Assembly: GCA_029268325.1 (NCBI GenBank)
Contig: JAJUGC010000085.1
Location: 1-7,915, forward strand
Origin: Gammaproteobacteria bacterium
GTDB lineage: Bacteria; Pseudomonadota; Gammaproteobacteria; Pseudomonadales; Oleiphilaceae
DNA: 7,915 bases
Direction of reading: 5' to 3'
Part shown: positions 1 through 5,743 of the stretch, piece by piece
How positions within the stretch are numbered: the stretch's first letter is position 1
Layout: every line of letters begins with the position of its first letter
Translations under genes and position numbers: made by a program
Notes under the pieces: model-generated
What the model was told of the DNA's origin: nothing
The model's input: only the letters and a program-made list of their open reading frames with translations
Database searches by the model: none

Positions 1-302
1 AAGCGGTCTTCGAACAGGTCGGCATTAATCTCGCACAGCCGCTCACTCACTTGGGTCAGGGCATCGCCCCAGGCCCAGTCGGATTCTGCATTGGCGAACA
101 GGGCATACACGCCCGGCTCGCCGGTTTTCTTGTGCTCCAGCAGCAGGTCCGTGACGCCGCCATAGGCGGATACCACGAAAATGCGCTGGTAAAGCTCGTC
201 GCCCTGGCGGTTGCCCACCAGGATATTGTCACGCACTTGGCGATACTGGCTCATGCTGGTGCCGCCGATCTTTTCGACGGTGTGCTGAGTCTGGGTGTTC
301 AT
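1..302 (-). CDS. ask_ect: Ectoine-specific aspartokinase Ask_Ect, N-terminal part (runs off the left edge)
   Basis: Aspartokinase phosphorylates L-aspartate with ATP, the first step toward the aspartate semialdehyde from which ectoine is made. Only about the first 100 residues are here. They contain the amino-acid-kinase N-terminal lysine/glycine motif KIGGTS (residues 11-16, preceded by HTVE), then FVVSAYGGVTDLLLEHKK and GEPGVYALF, which I recognise as typical of the ectoine-cluster aspartokinase branch rather than LysC. The start ATG (300-302) has a good ribosome binding site, AGGAGA at 312-317 on the complement. This site lies inside the ectD reading frame, and the first 74 nt of ask overlap the end of ectD in a different frame. 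Being last in an ectABCD-ask order fits the known role of supplying precursor without normal feedback control. That regulatory property is family knowledge and cannot be checked here because the ACT domains are outside the window. Confidence 0.93.
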   Translation of the reverse strand, partial: MNTQTQHTVEKIGGTSMSQYRQVRDNILVGNRQGDELYQRIFVVSAYGGVTDLLLEHKKTGEPGVYALFANAESDWAWGDALTQVSERLCEINADLFEDR

Positions 303-1275
303 TGGGGTTCTTCTCCTGAAGTTGTTGGCTTCCCTGGAATTGCGGTGCCTGTGGGGCCCATTGGCTAAAGTCGGTAGCGATGGCCGTTAAGGGTGCAATC
401 TGCTGTCGTGCGGCGATGAACTCGGGCCGGGGGGCCAAGCCACAGAAGGGCTCCACCACCTGGTTGCTCATGGCGTTGTAGACAAAGAACAGGTTGCTGC
501 GGGGCCAGGGAGAAATATTGCTGTTGGAGCCGTGCATGGTGTTGCAGTCGAACACAATCACGGAGCCGGGCCGGCCATAGGCGGGCACAATGCCGCCCTG
601 TTCGACCAGGGTTCGGAGGGCGTCATCCGGGGGCACGCCCAGCTCCTGCTTCTTGAGGGACTGCTGGTAGTGGTTTTCCGGGGTCTCGCCCGGGCAGACC
701 ACGTAATGCCGGTGAGAGCCGGGCACCAGCATCAGGGCACCGTTGTGCTCGTTGTTTTCGGTCAGGGTGATAGAGATACTCAGGGCGCGCATGCGGGGCA
801 TGCCGTCTTCCACGTGCCAGGTTTCAAAATCCGAGTGCCAGTAGAACTCCCGGCCCCGAAAGCCCGGCTTGTAGTTCAGGCGGGTCTGGTGCAGGTACAC
901 CTCGTCGCCCAGGATATAGCGGGCCAGGTTCACCAGCCGTTGGTCGCCGGCCAGGCGGCGATAGAGTTCACTGATTGACTGGACTTTGAAAATGGAGCGG
1001 ATCTCGCTACTGTCGGGTTCGGTAATGGTCTGTTCCAGGCCAGCCAGCTCCCGGCTGTCCCGCAGTCGCTGGGATTCTTGCTGTAGAACAGCAACCTCCG
1101 CAGGGGTGAATACATCTTCCAGAATGACAAATCCATTTTTTTCGTAGCTCTCGATCAGAGATCGGGCAACCGGCATGGGCGCGTCCGGGCGACTGTAGAT
1201 TACCGGATCCAGGCGCTCCATCAGTCGCGCAGGCTGCCCATTCCGCGATGGGTACAGGTCTTGCGTTGTGCTCAT
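229..1275 (-). CDS. ectD: Ectoine hydroxylase EctD, with an atypical C-terminal extension into ask_ect
   Basis: This Fe(II)/2-oxoglutarate dioxygenase converts ectoine to 5-hydroxyectoine in the cytoplasm. The predicted protein is 348 aa. The EctD signature FYWHSDFETWHVEDGMP spans residues 144-160. The iron triad is visible as H147, D149 and H248 (in CNTMHGSNSN), and R259 in SPWPRSN is the expected 2-oxoglutarate anchor. Q130, R132, N134 and W153 match other conserved positions of the family. I chose the ATG at 1273-1275 because the protein then starts MSTTQDLYPSRNGQP, like other EctDs, and has AGGAA at 1281-1285 five nt upstream. An in-frame ATG at 1324-1326 also has a GAGG upstream and would add 17 residues; the frame extends further into the repeat element, which is unlikely to be coding. 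EctD is usually about 300-330 aa. Here residues after about 302 look non-conserved, and residues 325-348 (rich in His and Arg) are read out of frame from the start of ask_ect. The catalytic domain looks intact. Confidence 0.95.
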   Translation of the reverse strand: MSTTQDLYPSRNGQPARLMERLDPVIYSRPDAPMPVARSLIESYEKNGFVILEDVFTPAEVAVLQQESQRLRDSRELAGLEQTITEPDSSEIRSIFKVQSISELYRRLAGDQRLVNLARYILGDEVYLHQTRLNYKPGFRGREFYWHSDFETWHVEDGMPRMRALSISITLTENNEHNGALMLVPGSHRHYVVCPGETPENHYQQSLKKQELGVPPDDALRTLVEQGGIVPAYGRPGSVIVFDCNTMHGSNSNISPWPRSNLFFVYNAMSNQVVEPFCGLAPRPEFIAARQQIAPLTAIATDFSQWAPQAPQFQGSQQLQEKNPNEHPDSAHRRKDRRHQHEPVSPSA

Positions 1276-1339
1276 GATGGTTCCTGTGATGTTTCTTGCT
1301 GGTGAGTGATGATCTGCCGAGTTCATTTTTCCTCGTATA

Positions 1340-1454
1340 TTCCCCCCTTTCTTAAAGGGGGGAGGGGGGATTTCGGCAGGCACGTACAAAGTACCTGCAA
1401 GTACGGAGTTGCCCGCAGGAAATCCCCCTTAGTCCCCCTTTACGAAAGGGGGAA
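1340..1454. repeat. MITE/REP-like element with C-run/G-run inverted repeats between ectC and ectD
   Basis: Two related units face each other: 1340-1374 and 1419-1454, imperfect reverse complements of about 35 nt, separated by 44 nt. Each unit is itself a hairpin. The left has CCCCCCTTT/AAAGGGGGG (1342-1350 and 1354-1362) with a 3-nt loop. The right has CCCCCTTT/AAAGGGGG (1434-1441 and 1445-1452) with a 3-nt loop. Each also carries a second C- or G-run on its inner side. The inner 44 nt contains GTAC-AAA-GTAC and flanking GCAG/CTGC. Such modules are familiar as dispersed non-coding repeats in many proteobacteria. I see no clear target duplication and no transposase. It accounts for about half of the ectC-ectD gap and extends the ectD frame artificially upstream. 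Confidence 0.65.
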
Positions 1455-1492
1455 GTAAAAGTGCTTTCTGAGAGTTCGGTGCTTACGGCAAC

Positions 1493-1894
1493 TCAGCCGT
1501 TAACCACCTCTGCTTCTAATGGGTAAACCCCATTCTCGTCATGCACTTCCTTGCCATTCAGCGGCGGGTTGAACACGCAGGCGAGGATCATGTCTTCGCT
1601 GCCGCCCCGCAGTAGGTGTTTGTCGTGTTGGTCCAATACATACAGGGTGCCGGGGCGGATCTGGTAGACCTTGCCGTCGTCGCAGGTTTCCACTTCGCCG
1701 TTGCCGCTGATGCAGTACACGGCTTCCAGGTGGTTCTGGTAGTGGATGGGGGTTTCGGTGTTTTTGTAGATGGTGGTGATGTGGAACGAAAAGCCCATGT
1801 TGTCGTTCTTCAGAAGCATCCGGGTGCTTTCCCAGGTTTTGGTGACTACGCGACGCTCGGAGTTTTGGGCTTCTTCCAGGGTTCTGACGATCAT
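1493..1894 (-). CDS. ectC: L-ectoine synthase EctC
   Basis: EctC is a cupin-fold, iron-dependent hydro-lyase that cyclises N-gamma-acetyl-L-2,4-diaminobutyrate to ectoine. The protein is 133 aa, the normal family length. It starts MIVRTLEEAQ and carries W21 and R25, the cupin stretch PIHYQNHLEAVYCISGNGEVE (residues 49-69) and PGTLYVLDQHDKHLLRGG (81-98). E57, Y85 and H93 fall at the positions known as metal ligands in the Paenibacillus lautus enzyme. The start at 1892-1894 is favoured over an in-frame ATG 60 nt upstream because AGGAG (complement of 1900-1904) lies six nt before it and the N-terminus then matches the family. It follows ectB by 105 nt containing a large stem-loop and precedes ectD by 217 nt containing an inserted repeat. 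It is probably co-transcribed with ectAB. Confidence 0.97.
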   Translation of the reverse strand: MIVRTLEEAQNSERRVVTKTWESTRMLLKNDNMGFSFHITTIYKNTETPIHYQNHLEAVYCISGNGEVETCDDGKVYQIRPGTLYVLDQHDKHLLRGGSEDMILACVFNPPLNGKEVHDENGVYPLEAEVVNG

Positions 1895-1931
1895 GTGTAC
1901 TCCTATGAATTCGTGATGTATGGGGTTCTGG

Positions 1932-1982
1932 GCCAAGGGGAGCAGGGCAGACACGGGGGCCTGCCCCTGCAGCTCCCTTGGC
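1932..1982 (-). other. Long stem-loop between ectB and ectC
   Basis: GCCAAGG (1932-1938) pairs with CCTTGGC (1976-1982), continued inward by GAGC with GCTC and AGGGCAG with CTGCCC, with small bulges. The result is an imperfect stem closing a GC-rich loop within the 105-nt intercistronic gap. There is no T-run, so it is not a standard terminator. It could slow exonucleases or tune EctC output relative to EctAB, and it ends well before the ectC ribosome binding site. The function is inferred. Confidence 0.5.
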
Positions 1983-1999
1983 TCGGGGCGGTTCAGGTA

Positions 2000-3277
2000 T
2001 CAGGACGCAGCCTGGACCTTGTCGCTCTCCAGCACTTCGGCGATGGACCTTTCGATAATGTCCAGGCCGCGCTTGAGCTCTTCTTCCGGGGTGATCAGGG
2101 GCGCCAGGATCTTGACCACCTGGCCTTCCGCGCCGCTGGTTTCAATGATCAGGCCATGCTCGAAGCACTTGGTGGTGATGGCATCGGCCAGCTCACCGTT
2201 TTTGCATTCCAGGCCACGCATCATGCCGCGCCCTTTGGGGCGGAACATGCCGGCGGGGTATTTGCTGGCGATACGCTTCAGGTTCTGGGCCAGCATTTCG
2301 CCCTTGTGCCGGACTTCCTGGGCAAAGCTGTCGTCCTTCCAGAAGGTTTCCAGGGCGGCCCGTGCCGTGACAAAGGCGTGGTTGTTGCCGCGGAAGGTGC
2401 CGTTGTGCTCGCCCGGTTTCCAGATATCCAGTTCCTTGCGGAACAGGGTCAGGGCAAAGGGCAGGCCGAAGCCGCTGAGGGATTTGGACAGGGTGACGAT
2501 GTCGGGCTGGATGCCGGCTTCCTCAAAGCTGAAGAAGTGCCCGGTGCGGCCGCAGCCGGCCTGGATGTCGTCGATGATCAGCAGTACATCGTGCTTGCGG
2601 CAGACCTTCTGCAGGTTGCGCAGCCATTCGGCCGTGGCCACGTTGAGCCCGCCTTCACCCTGTACCGTCTCCACGATGACCGCGGCCGGGAAGTCGCTGC
2701 CGCCACTGTTGTCGGAGAGCATCTTGTCGAGGTACTTGGTGGTGTCGGTGTCCTTGCCCATGTAGCCGTCAAAGGGAACGTGGGTGACCCCCTGCAGGTT
2801 GATGCCGGCGCCTTCCCGGTAGAACCGGTTGGCGGTGGCGGCCCCCGCGCCCAGGGTGACGCCATGGAAGCCGTTGCTGAAGGCAATGATCTGGGAGCGG
2901 CCGGTGACCTTGCGGGCAATTTTCAGGGCCGCTTCCACGCAGTTGGTGCCGGTCGGCCCGGTGAACTGGGCCACGTAGTCTTCCATGCCCCGGGGAATCA
3001 GGATGTAGTCCCGCAGGGCTTGCAGGAATCCGGCCTTGGCTTGGGTGTGCATGTCCAGGCCATGGGCGATGCCGTCTTCTTCGATGTGGGCCAGCAGCGC
3101 TTTCTTCAGGATCGGATTGTTATGGCCATAGTTGAGGGTGCCGGCACCGGCGAGAAAGTCCAGATAGCGATTGCCCTTGTTGTCATACAGGTAGCAGCCT
3201 TGGGCGCGGTGGAAAACCACCGGAAAGGAGCGGGCGTAGCTGCGAACTTCTGATTCTGCTTCCTTAAAAATATTCAT
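2000..3277 (-). CDS. ectB: L-2,4-diaminobutyrate:2-oxoglutarate aminotransferase EctB
   Basis: EctB is a PLP-dependent class III aminotransferase that makes L-2,4-diaminobutyrate from L-aspartate-4-semialdehyde using glutamate, the first committed step of ectoine synthesis. The 425-aa length is typical. The N-terminus MNIFKEAESEVRSYARSFP is characteristic of EctB. The PLP site is clear: IIDDIQAGCGRTG at 234-246, with D236 as the likely pyridine-nitrogen ligand, and LSKSLSGFGLP at 263-273, with K265 as the Schiff-base lysine. FTGPTGTNCVEAALKIAR (105-122) and HNGTFRGNNHAFVTA (291-305) are further family blocks. The ATG at 3275-3277 comes only 2 nt after the ectA stop. Its ribosome binding site AAGGAGA (complement of 3285-3291) lies within the last codons of ectA, so the two genes are probably translationally coupled. 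No disruption is seen. Confidence 0.98.
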   Translation of the reverse strand: MNIFKEAESEVRSYARSFPVVFHRAQGCYLYDNKGNRYLDFLAGAGTLNYGHNNPILKKALLAHIEEDGIAHGLDMHTQAKAGFLQALRDYILIPRGMEDYVAQFTGPTGTNCVEAALKIARKVTGRSQIIAFSNGFHGVTLGAGAATANRFYREGAGINLQGVTHVPFDGYMGKDTDTTKYLDKMLSDNSGGSDFPAAVIVETVQGEGGLNVATAEWLRNLQKVCRKHDVLLIIDDIQAGCGRTGHFFSFEEAGIQPDIVTLSKSLSGFGLPFALTLFRKELDIWKPGEHNGTFRGNNHAFVTARAALETFWKDDSFAQEVRHKGEMLAQNLKRIASKYPAGMFRPKGRGMMRGLECKNGELADAITTKCFEHGLIIETSGAEGQVVKILAPLITPEEELKRGLDIIERSIAEVLESDKVQAAS

Positions 3278-3279
3278 TG

Positions 3280-3846
3280 TTAGTCTCCTTGTTGTGGGGT
3301 CGGGGCAGCTTGGGGTGAGACCGGAGCGATGGTGAGCAAGATCTCCGAATCATGCTGGCCGCCAAAATGGGTGTCTTGTTCGTATTCGAGCTGTTGTTCG
3401 ATCTTTGCGCCAAGATCCCGCGCCAGGGAGCGGAACATGGCCCAGGACGCTTCGTTGCCGGGGGTGATGGTGGTCTTCAGGCGCTTGACCTGGGAGCAGG
3501 TATCGCGGGCGAGGATGTGGCGAATCATGCGCTTGCCCAGGCCAAGGCCGCGGGCATCGGCATGGACTGCCACCTGCCAGATAAACAGGGTGTCGGGTTC
3601 TTGAGGGATAAGATAGCCCGAAACGAAACCGGCAAGCTTGCCGTTGAGCTCCGCTGCCACAGAGGTGTCTGCGAAGTGGTGGCATTGCAGGAGGTTGCAG
3701 TAAACGGAGTTGGGGTCGAGTGGCGGGCAGGCAGCGATGAGTTGGTGAAGTGGGTAACCGTCGGCTTTAGTTGGTTTGCGAAGCTGGGGGAGGGGGTTGT
3801 GGGGTGATTCAGGTGGTGTCGGTAAATCTAGTGTTTCAGTATCCAT
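3280..3846 (-). CDS. ectA: L-2,4-diaminobutyrate N-gamma-acetyltransferase EctA
   Basis: EctA is a GNAT-family enzyme that transfers acetyl from acetyl-CoA to the gamma-amino group of L-2,4-diaminobutyrate, giving the substrate of EctC. From the ATG at 3844-3846 the protein is 188 aa, normal for EctA. Recognisable blocks are LDPNSVYCNLLQCHHFADT (residues 43-61), the acetyl-CoA binding motif QVAVHADARGLGLGKRM (91-107, with R99-G100-L101-G102-L103-G104), TTITPGNEASWAMF (125-138) and the terminal HFGGQHDSEILLT (160-172). The first 20 residues are Pro-rich and poorly conserved. The frame is open back to a TTG at 3901-3903, but that start lies across the operator-like palindrome and gives an unlikely N-terminus. 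The chosen start has only a weak purine stretch (AAGA) upstream, so initiation may be inefficient or leader-dependent. It is the first gene of the operon. Confidence 0.96.
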   Translation of the reverse strand: MDTETLDLPTPPESPHNPLPQLRKPTKADGYPLHQLIAACPPLDPNSVYCNLLQCHHFADTSVAAELNGKLAGFVSGYLIPQEPDTLFIWQVAVHADARGLGLGKRMIRHILARDTCSQVKRLKTTITPGNEASWAMFRSLARDLGAKIEQQLEYEQDTHFGGQHDSEILLTIAPVSPQAAPTPQQGD

Positions 3847-3865
3847 GATCAGGTCTTGGTTGCGA

Positions 3866-3891
3866 TTTTTATTTAGACTACTAAATAAAAA
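3866..3891. promoter_or_regulatory. Perfect inverted repeat upstream of ectA, candidate EctR/MarR-type operator
   Basis: The 11-nt arms TTTTTATTTAG (3866-3876) and CTAAATAAAAA (3881-3891) are exact reverse complements around the 4-nt centre ACTA. The site lies 20-45 nt before the ectA ATG. On the ectA strand its 18-nt core reads TATTTAGT-AG-TCTAAATA. I recall the EctR1 site of Methylomicrobium alcaliphilum as TATTTAGT-GT-ACTATATA overlapping the -10 region of an ect promoter; if that is right, the half-sites agree at 14 of 16 positions. Binding by an EctR-like repressor is inferred. No ectR gene is present in this window. As RNA it would be only a weak A/U hairpin, so a DNA-level role is more likely. 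Confidence 0.6.
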
Positions 3892-3903
3892 ATAGTGCTT
3901 CAA
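3875..3903 (-). promoter_or_regulatory. Possible ectA promoter overlapping the palindrome
   Basis: On the minus strand TTGAAG (complement of 3898-3903) is followed after 17 nt by TAGTCT (complement of 3875-3880), which sits in the centre of the inverted repeat. The -35 is reasonable and the -10 is weak. An alternative pair in the same AT-rich stretch is TTCAAA then TATTTT, 18 nt apart. Initiation from the first pair would give a leader of roughly 20 nt before the ectA ATG. A repressor on the palindrome would block the first pair directly. The exact promoter is uncertain. Confidence 0.35.
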
Positions 3904-3948
3904 CCGCGTATTTTTGAATGTTTGCGCTACTTCTAGGGTCTTTGGCTG

Positions 3949-3964
3949 CTAAAAAATATTTAGA
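3949..3964. repeat. Second upstream half-site and imperfect palindrome in the ect control region
   Basis: CTAAA and TTTAG flank a 5-nt AT centre at 3949-3963. The octamer TATTTAGA at 3957-3964 repeats exactly the octamer at 3870-3877 inside the main palindrome, 87 bp away. It may be an auxiliary binding site for the same regulator, but AT-rich DNA gives such matches by chance more often, so this is a weak call. Confidence 0.3.
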
Positions 3965-4087
3965 TCTATTACTAACTAACTGAGTTCCCTGGAAAAAGTG
4001 ATGAGTTGGCGTGTGTGTCCATTCAAGCGTGAGGGAAGGAGTATTATTTTTTTGTGAAGAATTGTTCGTTTTCTGAGCGAGGATGGA

Positions 4088-4093
4088 TATAAT
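4088..4093 (+). promoter_or_regulatory. Consensus -10 box for the HD-GYP gene
   Basis: TATAAT is a perfect sigma70 -10 hexamer 129 nt upstream of the HD-GYP start codon. There is no good -35 at 16-18 nt: TTCGTT (4065-4070) is at 17 nt, and TTGTTC (4062-4067) is 20 nt away. An activator may therefore be needed. Transcription from here would give a leader of about 120 nt. Confidence 0.45.
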
Positions 4094-4113
4094 CCCCGCG
4101 CTCAAGTGCAGTG

Positions 4114-4173
4114 GCCGGTTTTGGGGTTGCTTGCGAGAGAACAAAGGAACAGTCGCCGGCTACCCCTGGTAGC
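4114..4173 (+). other. Structured leader before the HD-GYP gene
   Basis: Between the -10 box and the start codon, GCTACC (4159-4164) and GGTAGC (4168-4173) form a 6-bp hairpin with a 3-nt loop. GCCGG at 4114-4118 can pair with CCGGC at 4156-4160, although that competes for two bases of the small hairpin. I see no T-run after either, so they are not intrinsic terminators. The region does not match the c-di-GMP-I (GEMM) riboswitch consensus as I know it. It is a possible regulatory leader only. Confidence 0.25.
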
Positions 4174-4222
4174 GTTGCCTGGTTGTCGCTTCCCAAGAAG
4201 GATCGGGAGGCAGGAAGGATGA

Positions 4223-5548
4223 ATGGTGCAAGAACGCTTTGAGTTGAAAGTGCCGGTTTCCGAACTGGAAATCGGAATGCATGTGGTTCGGTTGGACCGC
4301 CCCTGGTTGGAAACCAATTTCTTACTGCAAGGGTTCGTGATCCGAACCAATGAGGAGCTTCAGGCCCTGCAGGCCCAGTGCGAATACGTGTATATCGAAA
4401 ACAGGGCCACTCCCGCTCCATCTCCAAAGGCTGCCCGGTCGCCTGAAAAAGCGCAGCCGGCCCAGGTCAGGATCAAGGCCTCCCGCCCCAAAGTTTCACG
4501 CCCTTCCAAGGCTGAAACCCGACAGCGCCCCGTCAATCGCCAGCGGTACGGCAAAACCCGCTCCACAGAAGAAGAGATGCCCGCCGCCATACAGGCCTAT
4601 GAGCAGGCCCGGCAACTGGCCCACCAGTTGATGGATGATGTGCGCTTGGGAACCATGCTGGACATAAACCAGGCGCGCCAGGTGGTGGCGCAGTGTGTGG
4701 AGAGTGTACTGCGCAATCAGGATGCCTTGCTCTGGCTCACCCAAATCAAGGAGAAGGATGCCTACACTGCCGAGCACTGTATGAACGTGGCGATTCTGAC
4801 CGCGGCCTTTGCCAAGCATTTGGGACTGCCGGAGCCGGAAATTGAAACCATTACCCTGGCAGGCCTGCTGCACGATGTGGGCAAGGCCAAGGTGCCCTTG
4901 GAAATCCTGAACAAGCCAGGGCCTTTGACTCCGGATGAACTCAAGGTGATCCAGCAGCACCCGGTGTACGGGCGGGAGCTGTTGCTTAAAACCGCCAGTT
5001 GGATCCCCACTGTTGTGGAGTCGGCCTATTTCCACCATGAACGGCCCTCGGGGGGTGGCTATCCGGAAGGTCTGCGCCAGGATGAAATCCCGTACTGTGC
5101 CCGGATCGTTGCCATTACCGACGCCTATGACGCCATGACCAGCTCCCGCTGCTATGCCCGCAGCCGCTCTTCCCGGGAGGCGCTGGATATCATCTACAAG
5201 GGGCGGGGCTGCCAGTTCAATGCGGATCTTGCCCTGGAGTTCATTCACTGTATCGGGATCTATCCGCCCGGGGCGATTGTGGAGCTGAGCTCGGGAGAGG
5301 TGGGCATTGTGGTGGGCAGCTCTGACCTCAAGAAACTGCGTCCACGGATTTTGCTGCTGCGGGATGAGATGAAACGGCCTCGTCCGGAGCGGGTGGTGGA
5401 TCTGATGCAGATGGACTTGGATCCCAGCGGCCAGCCCTATAACCTGGTTCGCGAGTGGCCAAACGGCAGCTTCGGCATCGAGTTGAGGGATTATCTGGAA
5501 AAGTGGCTGTCTTTGACGGACTCCTCTCCCGCGGCGCAAAGCAGCTAG
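4223..5548 (+). CDS. DUF3391/HD-GYP domain protein, predicted cyclic-di-GMP phosphodiesterase
   Basis: This 441-aa soluble protein has no signal peptide or membrane segment that I can see. Residues 1-60 match the DUF3391 domain that usually precedes HD-GYP domains (KVPVSELEIGMHVVRLDRPWL, then a second block ending EYVYIEN). Residues 61-118 form a basic linker rich in Ala, Pro, Arg and Lys. The HD-GYP domain covers about 165-345: H185 in AEHCMNVA, H217-D218 in LLHDVGKAKVP, H246 in QQHPVYG, H271-H272-E273 with G279-Y280-P281, and D300 in ITDAYDAMTSSRCY. All expected metal-binding positions seem present, so hydrolysis of c-di-GMP to GMP or pGpG is plausible. The usual Asp between HHE and GYP is Ser276. 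The C-terminal part (GAIVELSSGEVGIVVG, 350-365) is normal for the family. The ATG at 4223 has AGGAAGG at 4212-4218; an ATG at 4219 is out of frame. The gene diverges from the ect operon. Confidence 0.93.
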   Translation: MVQERFELKVPVSELEIGMHVVRLDRPWLETNFLLQGFVIRTNEELQALQAQCEYVYIENRATPAPSPKAARSPEKAQPAQVRIKASRPKVSRPSKAETRQRPVNRQRYGKTRSTEEEMPAAIQAYEQARQLAHQLMDDVRLGTMLDINQARQVVAQCVESVLRNQDALLWLTQIKEKDAYTAEHCMNVAILTAAFAKHLGLPEPEIETITLAGLLHDVGKAKVPLEILNKPGPLTPDELKVIQQHPVYGRELLLKTASWIPTVVESAYFHHERPSGGGYPEGLRQDEIPYCARIVAITDAYDAMTSSRCYARSRSSREALDIIYKGRGCQFNADLALEFIHCIGIYPPGAIVELSSGEVGIVVGSSDLKKLRPRILLLRDEMKRPRPERVVDLMQMDLDPSGQPYNLVREWPNGSFGIELRDYLEKWLSLTDSSPAAQSS

Positions 5549-5556
5549 GCCATTCT

Positions 5557-5569
5557 CCGGGCAACCCGG
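5557..5569 (+). other. Small GC hairpin after the HD-GYP stop, weak terminator candidate
   Basis: CCGGG (5557-5561) and CCCGG (5565-5569) are separated by CAA, nine nt after the TAG stop at 5546-5548. What follows is GGGCTTTGGCG, with only three T residues, so it is a poor intrinsic terminator. It may simply mark the 3' end of the mRNA. Confidence 0.25.
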
Positions 5570-5629
5570 GGGCTTTGGCGTAAACGGTCAATTTATTGCT
5601 TCTTTTTCCCTCCAGCCTCTGGTGCGCGG

Positions 5630-5657
5630 TTGCACAAATCGCGCCCTCTTCTATCAT
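5630..5657 (+). promoter_or_regulatory. Candidate sigma70 promoter for the MASE3-PAS-GGDEF-EAL gene
   Basis: TTGCAC (5630-5635) and TATCAT (5652-5657) are 16 nt apart, each close to consensus, and lie about 90 nt before the start codon in the 195-bp gap. This suggests that the gene can be transcribed on its own rather than only by read-through from the HD-GYP gene. Confidence 0.45.
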
Positions 5658-5743
5658 TGTTTGCGAATAACCATTAATTTCGTGTGTCTTTTGGGGCGGG
5701 TGCCTTCCTGTCCGTTTGCAATGACCGGGAGAGCGATAAACCG

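Noticed and set aside
1276..1389. N-terminal extension of EctD by 38 residues
   Set aside because: The added sequence is translated partly from the repeat element (Pro-rich, Lys-Lys-Gly-Gly), while the downstream ATG at 1273-1275 gives a family-like N-terminus and has a ribosome binding site.
1340..1454. CRISPR-like or intrinsic-terminator reading of the repeated C/G-run units
   Set aside because: There are only two units in inverted, not direct, orientation with no regular spacers. No U-run follows the hairpins on the operon strand.
1616..3253. A 545-codon open frame on the plus strand opposite ectB and ectC
   Set aside because: It lies antisense to two unmistakable, full-length enzymes with conserved active sites. 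Its translation is low-complexity Gly/Val/Ala-rich, typical of antisense frames in GC-rich DNA.
4094..4222. A c-di-GMP riboswitch in front of the HD-GYP gene
   Set aside because: The position is attractive, but the conserved GEMM segments I would expect are not there; only generic hairpins are seen.
4044..4427. A minus-strand frame across the HD-GYP leader that could be taken for a gene upstream of ectA
   Set aside because: It overlaps the start of the HD-GYP gene, has no plausible family signature and is not a MarR-type protein, so it is not an ectR.
4496..5539. A 347-codon open frame on the minus strand opposite the HD-GYP gene
   Set aside because: The plus-strand frame holds all HD-GYP motifs. 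The antisense product is a recognisable shadow with no family match.
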